Assembly (NCBI RefSeq): GCF_000801105.2
Contig: NC_079517.1
Span: forward strand, 8,742,001-8,806,000
Direction of reading: 5' to 3'
Length of the DNA: 64,000 nt
Source of the DNA: Raphanus sativus
Taxonomy: Eukaryota; Streptophyta; Magnoliopsida; Brassicales; Brassicaceae
The notes under the pieces were generated by a model that made no database searches, was not told the DNA's origin, and saw only the letters and a list, made by a program, of their open reading frames with translations. Positions 37,399 to 49,156 of the stretch are shown here, piece by piece (the stretch's first letter is position 1; the number at the start of each line of letters is the position of its first letter). The position numbers and the translations under genes were made by a program.

Positions 37399-38598
37399 GA
37401 ACCATCACAGGACGTCTGGAAGCAGTGGCATTGGAGAGAAGCAGCGGCATTGGAGAGAAGCAGCTGAGAGTTTCGGATCTGAGCGCTAAGGGTCGAAATA
37501 CATTTACTGTTACTAATTAATTTCAAGCCATTTTGTTTGTCAGATACCTAGGCAATTGTATAAGAGCTTATAAGAGTTTATAAGAGCCATTTTATAAGAG
37601 TTTACAAAACCATTTATGAACCATTTATAAATTGTATAAGAGTTTGTAAAACCTTGTATCAATCATCTATAAAGTTTATAAAACGTATATAAATATTTAT
37701 ATAACTATTTATCAAAGTTTATAAAACTATTTAAAAGGGCTTATAAAACTATTTTACAAGAACTTATAAGCTATTTATAAGTGTTAATAAATTAATATAC
37801 AAGGTTTAAAAATCTATTTATAAGAGTTTATTAATCACCAAATTAACAAACTTTCCACCATTTCTTTGCATATTAAAGAACATCATACTTTTACAGCTTC
37901 TTTTATAATACCTTATAAAAAGGTATGATAATATATTATAACGATTAGAGTTAATACATTTTATAACGATTTATATATTATTGGAGTATCAAACACATGG
38001 ATGGTTGATCCATCTTCAAAACCCCCAAATGCAAGCTGTAGGCATGAGTTATTGAGTTTCATGTGCTTACCAAAAAATTGATCTTCTTTTTTTTAACACT
38101 GATGAATTTGTTCCATATATGAAACCAGAATCACAAGTGTGTCGACCATAATGGTCATGTGTTCAAGACTAAAACAAAGGGCAACAGAGCCAAATAGAAA
38201 AACAGAGTTCAAGATGGTGGAGATATCAGTAGACACCCACTAAAGAAGGAAAAGCTGTAGATAAAATAGAAACACCCATCACTTAATTGTATGCTTCATT
38301 CACAATCATCTGCAACAGCCAGTTGGGACCACCCCAAGCAGGTAGGAGTGATACCTATGATCAGATGTTACACTTGCAGCAATTTCCTGAGAAATAATAT
38401 TTTCCCTTTGCTCACAGTGATGAAAGCTCCAGTCCTATAATGCACTAAGATGCAAGTTAATGTCATTTGTAAAACGACACATCTCAGCGAAATCATAGGT
38501 AGCAATGAGTACGTCTCTTGCCAACACGCATGAGGATTCAAAAATGATCTTCTCTTGGCGTTAAATAAATGAATACATGTCAGAAAAGAGCACAAAGA

Positions 38599-38979
38599 TC
38601 AAAATGAAGTCATGACACAATTAGCACAACATATCAATCTAGTTCCAACCAAGTCTCTAGCAACCACAATGTAAGCATCCACTAGTGTCTTGACAATGCA
38701 GCTGAAATTTCTATTCATAAGCAATCTGAATACTGGCAGTGCTTCAAGAAGGCATGAGCAACAAAGAGAAGCCATTGATGAGACTAACTCCCTCATAAAT
38801 AAAGACGGGGATGAATCTGCAAATGGGATACGTAATATTACAAAATTCACGAAGTGCTCTAGAAATTTACATAGTCCCACCATCCCAATCGCCGAGTACG
38901 CATCACAAAGGGTGATACTTGGGGACGAAGCTCCGCTGCGTCTCCACTCTGCATGAAAGAATCTGCAAAGCAACAACAA
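38599..38979 (-). other. Unidentified 126-codon open frame inside the Mutator-like element
   Basis: It contains hydrophobic Leu/Cys-rich stretches such as [20 protein letters not shown] and [20 protein letters not shown], suggesting a helical (HEAT/ARM-like) fragment. I do not recognise the parent gene. It may be a third captured piece or chance. Confidence 0.3.
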
Positions 38980-39974
38980 CGAGGAGAAGAAGCATCAAAA
39001 TAATGTTAATAAAATCAACAATGTCGGCCATTACTAAATAATCAATGAATATATTTTTTTCTTAATCTTGCTATGATCAGGAACGGTTATGTGTATCACA
39101 TAGCCTTACAAACGAATGATTCTCAGTCAAATTAAAATTCCAATCCCCACCTTTCTGTTCGTAACTGATACGAATCAAAAACCCAAAGCTTTTCACAAAG
39201 ACTGAAATCAATTTAGAGTCGCATCCTTTAAGTGCGGATTGGAGCTCGAGCAAACCCTAGGAGAGGTCCAGAAACGGCATAGCTCATGAACGGATTGATT
39301 CGGAAAACCATTTGAGGTTGACTTGTCCGGAGCAGATTCTGTGAACGGCGGCTCTGTTGATGGGTTTGATCAACGGAGACGAATCTCCTTGCATTTACAT
39401 AACCTCGAAACAATATCGATCAAACCTTCTTCAAAATCGTCTCACAGTAATCTGGGAAGAACGTAAGCTTGGCTGATGGATTGAGAAGATGACGGTTCTC
39501 ACCAGAGTAGTCCAATCACGCCGGAAATTTTGAGCGGACACAGTGAAGAAATATCTAGGAGAATAGAGAATAGGTTTATTAGTTAGGGGTACAATAGTAT
39601 ATTGATCATTAAAAATCTGATGGTATAGTTGGTTAGTGTAAATTTGAAAAGTGGTATCATGAAAGTGGTATTTTTGGCAATTTCTCATTTTTATATTCCT
39701 AATTTTTTTAAAAAAACTTTTTTTTATTGTATTACACATTCATAGTAGGCGATGAATCTGTTAAAAATATAGAAACTTAACGATCATATAGATTCAAATT
39801 TAAAAAGTACATGTGATACGTATGTGATTAATTTTTAAAATTGATTTTGTGATAATCACATACTAGGTTAGTTTCCTTTAATACAACAAACAAATCATAT
39901 AATATTAGCAACAAAGCAATCATATAAATTAGATTTTATATGTTATATTTTTTAATAATCACTTTTATATTTGA

Positions 39975-40928
39975 TTAGAGATGAGCATTCGGGTTCCATT
40001 CGGTTTGGTTAGGTTATGTTTGGTTTGGTTAGTTTTTTTGGTTCGGATCTTTGCAGATTCGGTTCGAATCTTTGTAGGTTCGGTTTGGGTTTAGGTTTGG
40101 ATAATCCATTTATTTATTTATTTTAATAAAAGTTCATATATTATTTAAATTTCTCAAATCTAAAAATAAAATAATATAAAACATATAATTTTGAATAATG
40201 TATGCCAAAATACTTAAACTTAACATAAAAATTGGTTAGCTCGAATATTCGGATAGAAAATCAATAGATATTTTAAGTATTTTTGGTATTTTGAGTATCA
40301 TTAAGCTATTTTAAACATGTATTTTTTAACTATTTTTATAAAGTATTTTGGACAATTTAATAACATCTTATGTATTTTAAATATTCTTTTAAATGTTAAA
40401 TTTAAAAATAATTAATATATTTAAGTATATAAATCTGATTCTAATATACTTAGATACCTAAAATATTTTTGGTTCAGATCGCGTTCGTTCGATCTTCTGT
40501 TTCTCTATTTAATACATTGTGGCATTACTCCACACATATATAAATCGAATTCAACTATATGTGTGAGTAAATTATAGATCTAAAGTTAAAATATATGTGA
40601 GAAAATCAAATTAGTAGATCGAAAAAACAAAGGCTTAAAAGTGAAATTATAAGTGGAGATGCAATCAATCAAAACTAACTCAATTCATATCTTAGTTTCC
40701 TTTTCTTCTTTCATTGATACTTTCGATAATGTCGTGGCTTCACAAAAACCAAAATATCAATAAACATGGCCTGATACTCAGCAACTTATATTAATGATTC
40801 ATAATCTATAAAATTGTAGACTTGTGTGTTACAATACAATATAATTATGGTTGATTGACCAAAGTTAATATTCAATAATCATTAGTATATAAAATTTACC
40901 CCGCGCATGTGCGCGGGTAATCACCTAG
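39975..40928 (+). mobile_element. Helitron-like element
   Basis: The 3' end has the Helitron signature: an 8-bp stem CCCGCGCA / TGCGCGGG (40900-40907, 40910-40917) followed after 7 bases by CTAG, then T. The left part (TTAGAGATGAGCATTCGGGT, then GGTTCGG/GGTTTGG repeats) is shared with sequences at 49250 and 61870-61900. The 5' border is uncertain. Confidence 0.6.
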
Positions 40929-40998
40929 TTGTACATGTATTTAAAAAGAAACACAATTGAATCATCGTTTCTATACAAACATAAATCACATAATATAT

Positions 40999-41209
40999 AT
41001 TTTTTAACTTAAAAGGGTTAAACCCGGGTCAATAATGACACAAGCCTAACCCCCGGGTGGAGGTACAGCCCACAGATAGACCTTCTCATGGACATTCAAA
41101 TGAGCCGAAAGCAATAGCTCATATCCGTGTGGCCGGCGGGGTTTGAACCCCGGTTCACCTTATTGGGTTTTTTAAATCCCTCAAGCGCCACTAGGCCACC
41201 ACCACCGGT
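40999..41209 (-). mobile_element. SINE, minus orientation
   Basis: The repeat TCACATAATATAT flanks it (40986-40998, 41210-41222). On the minus strand it starts GGTGGTGGTGGCCTAGTGGC (A box) and has the B box GGGTTCAAACCCCG. The T-rich run at 40999-41005 is the remnant of the A-tail. Confidence 0.8.
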
Positions 41210-41322
41210 TCACATAATATATTTTAATCTAGTAATTCACCATATTATATATTCCACAAAAGATACAGAGTCGGAGACTCTTCACTAAAAACAAACCAAG
41301 ATGAAAATTGTAAAAGCTCTCT

Positions 41323-41960
41323 ATTAGATTCGGGTTAATTATGAGCTTCCAACTTAAAATCAATTGGTAATTAGTGCAGTGATCCTAACCCTTTATATAG
41401 TAGTAGATTAATTCTTATATTTCCAATGTGGGATGTTTCTCATCAATACCCTCTTTCACGCTCAGACATCTAGGTCTAAAGCATGGACAATGTGGAATAC
41501 CATCCACAAAGGACCCAACATCGGTACATCAGAAGTAATTGTAGTAAATTAGGTAAAAAGATCTTATCGCTTTGATACCATGTTAGATTCGGGTTAATTA
41601 TGGGCTTCCAACTTAAAATCAACTGATAATTAGTGGATTGGCTCTACCTTTTATATAGTAGTAGATTAATTCTTATATTTCCGATGTGAGATATTTCTCA
41701 TCAATATCCTCCCTCACGCTCAGATATCTAAGTCTGAAGCGTGAAAAATGTGGGAATAACATCCACAGAGGGCCCAACATCGGTGTAATAGTAGTTGTAA
41801 TAAATTAGGTTAAAGGATTTTATCGCTCTGATACCATATTAGATTCGAGTTAATTATGAGCTTCCAACTTAAAATCAACTTATAATTAGTGGAGTGATCC
41901 AAACCCTTTATATAGTAGTAGATTAATTTTTATATTTCCGATGTTAGATGTTTCTCATCA
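41323..41960. repeat. Three tandem units of about 256 bp
   Basis: AGATTCGGGTTAATTATG starts units at about 41325, 41585 and 41841 (third with one change). Each continues with GCTTCCAACTTAAAATCAA, TTTATATAGTAGTAGATTAA and TTTCTCATCAATA. Units 1 and 2 also share GATACCATRTTAGATTCG at their ends; unit 3 is cut short at about 41960. Confidence 0.8.
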
Positions 41961-42231
41961 ATACTCTCTTTATCAAAACAAGATTGACAAAGCAGATAAG
42001 GAACGTCTATTAACATTTGCGAAATTATGTTTCATATGAGCAACTTGCTCGCGGCATTTGGTTATAGTTCTAATCTTCTAATCACATCAGACATATATGT
42101 GTGTGTAGGTCCGTACGTGTGAATATGCAGATTTAAATTAGTTAAATGATCAATAATTAGTACCAAATTGACGTTATTATATTCTCTTGACGCGTGACAT
42201 GTTGAAGCGCCTCATATATAGTCTTACGTGA

Positions 42232-42880
42232 CTAGGGACCTGACTGGTGTAATCGCAGCGGTTGCGGTTGTGGTTGCGGAAATTTGCAGATGCGAGTGGT
42301 TGCGGTTTTAAGCGTTTTCTAGAGATTTGTACGACTGGTATAGCTGTTAGAAATTGTTGCGTTTGCGGGACTCTTATGACTGGTAAACTACCAAACTCAA
42401 TATCTGTTAAGTAATAATTTAACAATATTTACATTTTATGTAATTATTATTTAACAATATTTAAATTTTATGTAATTATAAAAATATTAAAAATCATAAT
42501 AATATGATAAATATAAAATTTATATTTAAAAAATCATATTATTAAATTTTTAAAATTTATAGAAAATATTTTAGTTTTAAATTTTTATAATATAAATTGA
42601 AATATAATATGAATACATTTTACAATTTCTATTATTTCAATTTAATTTTTATTGGATATTTTTAGTATTATTTTTATTTATTCTATTTTTAAAGAAAAAA
42701 ATTTACCCTCCCGCAACCGTCCGCAAACGCTAGGTGGGACCAACTTTTGATTTTAAGAGGTTCGGAGCGGTTTGAAGCGATTTGTAACGTTTTCTGTGAT
42801 TGTTTTGAAACGCCAACAACCGCTATGAACAGCAAAAACTACGTTTGCGGGTGGTAGCGGAAAAACCAGTCAACCCCTAG
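42232..42880. mobile_element. Non-autonomous hAT-like element, copy B
   Basis: Ends CTAGGGACCTGACTGGT and, on the minus strand, CTAGGGGTTGACTGGT form the terminal inverted repeat. Subterminal GCGGTTGCGG/CCGCAACCG repeats flank an AT-rich core. It is the same family as 9463-10130. No target duplication is visible, so the hAT assignment is inference. Confidence 0.65.
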
Positions 42881-43475
42881 ATCTCGCTCACATTACAATA
42901 CTCAACCTGTTCTGTATACTGTTATTAGCTAGATGGATAATTTTGCATTTGGGTTGGCGCTCAGACATTCTTTATTTTCATGCCAACTTTCATTTTAAAC
43001 ATTCAAAATTTTAAACAGTATGGAGTATTCTGTAATAATCAACATTATAAATTTGTAATTTCCTTAGATTTTCATTTTTGTGTTTTATTAAAATTGTGTT
43101 GCACAAAAAAAAAGTGTTTCAGTAAATTGAACCATGACTTTCCTTAAATTTTCTCATGAAATTAAGCATGTACCTGCCAAAGTCAACCTCTTTGATGTCC
43201 CTTACCTGCCACGACGTATGGCTTTCCAAAATAAAAAACATATATCTACCAAAATTTATTCTTCTTGTCGTCTTTCTTATAACTCGAATTTGAATTAGTT
43301 GTTCCTAGCTTGCAAATCGTTCACAGCACTGATTCCGAACACTATTCTAACACAACATAATAAATTGAACACATCTCTTTCTCCACCTATGCGTCTCTCG
43401 CCTTGATATTTTAATCGTTTATGTTTCTTGGTTGATTATAATAAAATAAAATCATATAGAAATATAGAATAGTTG

Positions 43476-43521
43476 ACAAACACACACTTTTTTTTTTTTT
43501 GTAAACAACAAACACACACTT
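43476..43521 (-). repeat. Micro-insertion of a poly(T) tail with 14-bp direct repeat
   Basis: ACAAACACACACTT (43476-43489) recurs at 43508-43521. The insert is a T-run followed by GTAAACA. Confidence 0.7.
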
Positions 43522-43590
43522 GGATAATGTATTGCGTATGTTTGCAATCTATCTCTCAGATTCTCAGTGGGCTGCTAGCCTGCTACGCAA

Positions 43591-43631
43591 AAAGGATTTT
43601 TTTTTTTTTTTTTTTGGTCAAATAAAGGATT
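43591..43631 (-). repeat. Micro-insertion of a long poly(T) tail with 8-bp direct repeat
   Basis: AAAGGATT flanks a run of 17-18 T followed by GGTCAAAT. The short repeat makes this weaker than the others. Confidence 0.5.
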
Positions 43632-43877
43632 CCGCAGCAGAAGTAGGGGCGAATAGCAAGTATATCACCATGGGTAGTTTAGGTATTTCGTATACCGTGT
43701 AGTATGTAGAAATAGTCATTTTGTGCATAAGTCAGTCTTTATGACGAGAGTGTGTTGCTCAACTAATCTCATCACGACATGAACAATCTCAGCCGTTCAA
43801 AATTTCTGGAATAAATATAACACTTTTTACCTTATCCATATCATTCATTCCACGTAATCAAACTTCAAATCAAAAAT

Positions 43878-44628
43878 GGAAAAATGTTAAATAAATCCTC
43901 AACTTTGCGATTTGGACCATTATAATCTCCAGCTTTCAAAATAACCACAAAAGTCACACATTTATTATCAACTATCTAAAAAACTTCTAATTTTTCGTTG
44001 AATTGATCAATTTAAACCCGACGTTAATTATATGACAGAACATTTAAACTCAGTTAACTCTATTCGTTAATCACAACGTCGCAGTGTTTTGTCAATTAAA
44101 AAACACATCTTCTTCTTCTTACCTACATCGTCGACTCCACTTTTTCTTTTCGATCCACTTTTGGCTCCAACGGCTTTGGATGATTCTCCGAGAAACTCAC
44201 CACGAGATTGTCCCGATGCTGCTGACATAGACGCTACAGAGTTGGCACCACCGAGTTTCCCTTGTCGAGACTTCTTGTTCTTTTGATTACCCATCTCCTC
44301 TCTCTACGATTTGGTTCGTCGAAGATTTTTGGTGATGGTTCGTGTTTTAGGGTTCGTAATTGAGAGAAAACCCCAAATCGATTTGAGAAATAACGAGAGG
44401 AGATGTGTTTTTTTAATCGACAAAACACAGTGTCGTTGCGGTTAACGACGAGAATTAATTGAGTTTTAGTTAGTGTAATTAACGTCGGGTTTAAATTGAT
44501 CCATTAAACGAAAAATTATAGGTTTTTTAGATAGTTGATAATAAATATGTGATTTTTGTGGTTATTTGAAAGTTGGGGATTATAATGGTCCAAATCGCAA
44601 AGTTGAGGATTTGTTTAACATTTTTCCC
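43878..44628. mobile_element. Mutator-like element with long terminal inverted repeats
   Basis: The 10-bp sequence AATCAAAAAT flanks it (43868-43877, 44629-44638). The ends are nearly identical in inverse for about 180 bp (GGAAAAATGTTAAATAAATC, then CTCAACTTTGCGATTTGGAC). The interior is GC-richer and encodes, on the minus strand (44067-44294), a 75-residue frame starting MGNQKNKKSRQGKLGGANSV, which is basic and Ser-rich. The interior may be a captured gene piece, but its source is not recognised. Confidence 0.75.
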
Positions 44629-44638
44629 AATCAAAAAT

Positions 44639-45599
44639 ATATACTACTACCATTTTATTGTCGAGAATATAAACTAGCACTTTTTTATCTTTCTTTTTTG
44701 GGTCAAAAACTAGCACTTTCTTTATGGTAATGGAAATTGGTGACAAATAATGAGAAGGTTGAAGAAACTGACCATAACCAATGACAGTGGAATTTAAATA
44801 TAAAGTGAAGTCCAATCAGAGGGAAATCATTATCCTTTTTGCTACAAAAGGATTCAAAATGCATCTTTTTTTAGTATGAAGACTTGTCGTATCAGCATTG
44901 GTCTGCACTAATTGAATCTTCTTGTTGATCGCAGCCAAAGACGAAACACTCTTGAGTTGCGGTTATAAGTTTGGTGTAATAAAAGCGTTGGAAATGAATT
45001 CATTTATGGACTACTCTCCTAGTCTCCTTAATTATTTGGACAGATAAACACTAGAATGACTTTTTTCTGAACCATCTAAACTTCGTAAGTAGTGATTGAT
45101 AAACGGTTTAATTAGCGACATCCATTAATATTATTAAATTTCATCTATAATAGTATTTTCTTTTGCATTTTAAAATATAATTTTACTGAGATATTAACTT
45201 ATATAGAAATACAAATAAATCATTTTCTAAAGTTATACGGCCCTATACCTAAATCCAAGACGATAATAACATTAGTGGCTTATAAGAAACTAATTTTACA
45301 ATTATAGTGATAATCTCTATAAAAAAGTTATTTCCTGGATATTTTTTTCAAGAAATGAGAAGCAGAGAGGAGGTCAACGGCTAAAGATCAACTTGCTGAA
45401 ATATATATATATTTTCGCTGGTCAGTGGATGTATTTTAGTTGTACATGTATTTGTTTTGTTTTTTTCTATCAAAAGTTGTACATATTTGTTTGACATTAC
45501 AATTTCTTTGGTTTATTATTATAATAAAGCATATGTTTATTAAATAAATTAATTTACAGCACAAGCAGAGAGAAATCTACTCGGAGAGTAAAAAACAGT
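44639..45599. other. Upstream region of TLP1
   Basis: No separate gene is recognised. It holds a micro-insertion at 44671-44719 and a similar imperfect one near 45439-45490 (AGTTGTACAT repeated around TTTTTTTCTATCAAA). Confidence 0.4.
44671..44719 (-). repeat. Micro-insertion of a T-rich tail with 13-bp direct repeat
   Basis: AAACTAGCACTTT (44671-44683) recurs at 44707-44719. The insert ends CTTTTTTGGGTCAA. Confidence 0.7.
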
Positions 45600-45835
45600 T
45601 TCCTAAATATTTTTATTATAAAAGAATCGGAAAAAAGCAAGAGAGATGTGTTCGTGTTCGTGTAGCGGAGATAACGCAGTTTGTTTCCGCGTGCTCGAGG
45701 ACAAGACATATAATAACTTCTAGAGAGAGAGAGACAACAACAGCCCCTAAAGGCTAAAGCAGTTGAAACGAGGAAGACGAGTAAAAACAGAACAAGGAAG
45801 GAAGACAGAGATTTTGGTTTCTGTTTGGTTTCTCT

Positions 45836-46548
45836 GTAAGTTTCTTTCTTTTTGAAATGATTTGAATCTTACAATAAAAAAAATAATTCAAGATTTATTT
45901 CAGCTAATAGGTTACAGATCTATTGCTCTCTATGTTCTGTAAACTTGGTCAATTTCTTAAAACAGTGATTACGAAAATTCAATAGATCTCACTTTCTTAT
46001 TGACCAATTCAAGTAAAAGGTTTCAGCTTTAGCCAATCAAATTGTTTAGGTAAGAAGACACAAAACTGTGATAATACATCCTGAATCAATAGTCTTTGTT
46101 TCCAACTTGTTTTTTTTTTTGAACAACCATTTCCAATAACTCTCCAAAGTTTCCTTTTTTAAGTAAAGACTTTATCTTTTTATTTTTTTTTCTGTCAATT
46201 GAATCCAAAGAATATAGTTCAGATGGGTTAACACTACTTTGAATCAGATCTCTATCATTTGGGACCGTTACTAACTCAGAGACTATGTTCTTGGGAGGAG
46301 CATAGACTGTCTGTTGGTTACTTTGTTCACTTTTGCTTTATTACTTATTCCGAAGATTCTTTCATTTGAACGAGGTTTGAAGTTTTGTTTATCTTCCTCT
46401 CTTTTATTATACAAAAAGCCTGTGCGGTGTGGTGTGTTTCTGCTTTAAACAATGTTCCTTTCTTTCTTCTCTTCTTTCTCTTTGCTTTCTTATTAAGTCT
46501 CGTTCCTAAATTTGAACTCAAACTCTCTTTAACTTTTCTCTGTTTCAG
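45836..46548 (+). other. Probable 5'-UTR intron of TLP1
   Basis: The donor CTCTG|GTAAGTTT-like site at 45836 (TCTCTGTAAGTTTC) and the acceptor TGTTTCAG ending at 46548 bound a 713-bp T-rich intron. It lies between a purine-rich leader exon (about 45650-45835) and the coding exon. Long leader introns are common in this gene family. Inference from splice signals only. Confidence 0.55.
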
Positions 46549-46583
46549 AACGTTTGAGAGAACAACACACCAAAAAAAAAAGA

Positions 46584-48781
46584 ATGTCGTTCCGTAGCAT
46601 AGTACGCGATGTGAGAGACAGTATAGGAAGTCTATCTCGTCGTAGTTTCGACTTCAAGTTAAGCAGCCTGAACAAAGAAGGTGTTGGTAAGTCTCGCGGT
46701 TCGGTTCAAGACTGTCACGAGGAACAACAACAACAACAACAACCTCCTTTAGCACTACCACTGGTTCAAGAAACTCCTTGGGCGAATCTACCTCCTGAGC
46801 TGCTGCGCGATGTGATCAAAAGGCTGGAAGAGAGCGAAAGCGTGTGGCCTGCAAGGAAACACGTGGTTGCTTGTGCTTCTGTTTGCAGGTCGTGGAGAGA
46901 TATGTGCAAAGAGATTGTTCAGAGGCCCGAGCTTTCAGGCAAAATCACATTTCCTGTGTCACTTAAACAGGTAAAAGGATTTTTGATTCTTTTTTTTTTC
47001 TAGTAATGTCACATATGGTTGGTTAGTATCATGATTTTTTCTTTCTTGTTTGGTTTATGTAATAGCCTGGACCAAGAGATGCAACAATGCAATGCTTTAT
47101 CAAAAGAGATAAGTCTAATCTGACTTACCATCTATACCTTTGTCTCAGTCCTGGTATAGCTTCCTTTCCTCTCTTCTTGTTCAATGTTTGTGTTATGTTT
47201 TTTGATGTAGCCTAAGCTTCTAGAGTTCGAGAATGCTCTTCTCTTTGTGGCTTTTTATTAAAATATCTTTTGAGATCACTTTTTTAATTAATAAAAATCT
47301 AAATAATACTCTTTTTTCGTATAAATTGTCGTTTTAGAGTTTAAAATTTATTTTATTTTAAGAGTCAATTTTATGTTTTCGGTGCATATATTTGATAGTT
47401 TTCCCAATTTTACCCATATTTTTATAGATCATTATTAACATAATCAAATAAAAATTATATTAGTTAGGGGTGAAGTAATAAAATTTAATGAATTTTTTTT
47501 AATCTGTGCGGAAAACCTAAAACAACATTTTGACACTGGGAATATCAAAGAATGCAAAAACCTTATATAGACAAGTATTCTACTACTAGATTTTTGTTTT
47601 TCTTGTAACAGAATTCTACTACTAGATAAACACCAAATAGTAATAAGATGAACTTAAAAAAATCAGATAACCTATCTAAAAAATGATTATTGTTAATATA
47701 AAATAACTAAGATAATTAAATAATAAATATAATTACTAAAATATATCTTGAATATGCCCTGCATCATTTTGACTCATATTGGGGTGTTTTTACTGTTTTA
47801 AGCTTTGTTGGTTGAGAATGGAAAGTTTCTTCTTTCGGCGAAACGCATAAGAAGAACCACTTACACAGAGTACGTCATCTCTATGCATGCAGACACCATT
47901 TCAAGATCAAGCAACACCTACATTGGCAAGATTAGGTAAACAAAACCCAAAAGAGTTTTCTTTATTTTTATATAACAATGTTTAAAGCGTGGCTTTTAAG
48001 CGTTGATCCCTCTCTCCTCAGGTCTAATTTTCTAGGGACAAAGTTTATTATATACGACACACAACCTCCTTACAACAACAACAAGACCTCTCAGACTGTT
48101 CAACCGTTAGGACTTAGCCGCAGGTTTTACTCAAAGAGAGTATCACCCAAAGTCCCTACCGGTAGCTACAAAATAGCGCAAGTGTCATACGAGCTAAACG
48201 TTCTTGGCACTCGAGGTCCGAGGAGAATGCACTGTGCTATGGACTCTATCCCCGCTTCTTCTCTTGCGGAAGGTGGAACCGTGCCTGGACAACCTGAGGC
48301 CATTGTCCCGCGGTCTATTCTCGACGAGTCTTTCCGCAGCATTACATCCTCCTCCTCCTCGTCGAGGAAGTTTATCAGCGATTACTCGGCCGAGTTTAAC
48401 AGCGCTAGGTTTTCAGACATTCTTGGCCCGCTGGGAGAGGAGGAAGAGGCTGTGTTTGGAGAAGGGAAAGAGCGTGTTTCGCCGCCTCTTGTGCTCAAGA
48501 ACAAGCCGCCTAGGTGGCATGAACAGCTTCAGTGCTGGTGTTTGAACTTCAGGGGACGTGTGACCGTTGCATCGGTCAAGAACTTTCAGCTTATTGCAGC
48601 AAACCAACCGCAGGCTCAGGTTCAGGGGTCTGGCCAGGCTGATGGTCCGGACAAGATCTTGTTGCAGTTTGGGAAAGTGGGGAAAGACATGTTCACGATG
48701 GACTTCAGGTATCCGCTGTCTGCGTTTCAGGCTTTTGCTATATGTTTGAGCAGTTTCGATACCAAACTCGCATGCGAATGA
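46584..48781 (+). CDS. TLP1: Tubby-like F-box protein
   Basis: Four coding exons, 46584-46970, 47066-47153, 47803-47935 and 48022-48781, encode 455 residues, the length of Arabidopsis TLP1 (At1g76900). It starts [20 protein letters not shown]. An F-box spans about residues 64-112 ([20 protein letters not shown], then [16 protein letters not shown]). The Tubby domain follows from about 118 to the end ([20 protein letters not shown], then [20 protein letters not shown]). It finishes with the family signature [45 protein letters not shown] (split here by a variable Gln-rich loop). The Tubby domain binds phosphoinositides at the plasma membrane, and the F-box can join SKP1-CUL1 ubiquitin ligases. 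A run of six Gln (48-53) precedes the F-box. Intron 2 carries the micro-insertion at 47577-47627. Confidence 0.94.
47577..47627 (-). repeat. Micro-insertion of a T-rich tail with 15-bp direct repeat, in TLP1 intron 2
   Basis: ATTCTACTACTAGAT (47577-47591) recurs perfectly at 47613-47627. The insert is TTTTGTTTTTCTTGTAACAG plus A. Confidence 0.75.
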
Positions 48782-49156
48782 TAGAAGAAGAAGACAGCTT
48801 TGTATGTAATATATATATCACATGTGGTTTGTATGATTCAGATCAGAGAGATTCTCATCATTTGGTGTTTTTTATTTTCACCTGAGAATCTTAGTGTTAG
48901 ATTTGTTTCAAGAATCTTTATATGATCATTTTTATCATGTTCTGCTTATGTTGTTTGTTAATGCATCAAATTCAAAAGATAGTTTCTCTAAGCTTAATTT
49001 TCAAATCTGTAGTTTGATGTATTACATAATGGTCAAAAGCAGAACGAGAATAACTGTTGATAATTGATACTATCATAGCCTTATACTAATTGGCATTATT
49101 TTGACCTGAAACTGATTATTATTTTCTTTCAGCATTTTATATATATATATATATAT

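Larger units (their letters stand above)
35005..39686. mobile_element. 4.7-kb Mutator-like element carrying host-gene fragments (Pack-MULE type)
   Basis: Flanked by the perfect 9-bp duplication ATTTTTATA (34996-35004, 39687-39695), the size expected of Mutator-like elements. The termini are related in inverse: the left reads GGGGAAATTTCACATATACA, and the right on the minus strand reads GAGAAATTGCCAAAAATACC, followed on both sides by 'ACCA...ATACCA...GATTTT' type sequence for about 90 bp. No transposase is seen. The interior holds fragments resembling a tRNA-binding-domain gene and a galacturonosyltransferase gene, an unidentified 126-residue frame and long TTTATAA-rich tracts. Confidence 0.8.
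42881..43867. other. Gene-free intergenic region with two micro-insertions
   Basis: No gene is recognised. The tail-like insertions at 43476-43521 and 43591-43631 fall here. Confidence 0.4.

Noticed and set aside
48413..48607. Antisense frame within the last TLP1 exon
   Set aside because: Shadow of a well-conserved coding exon.
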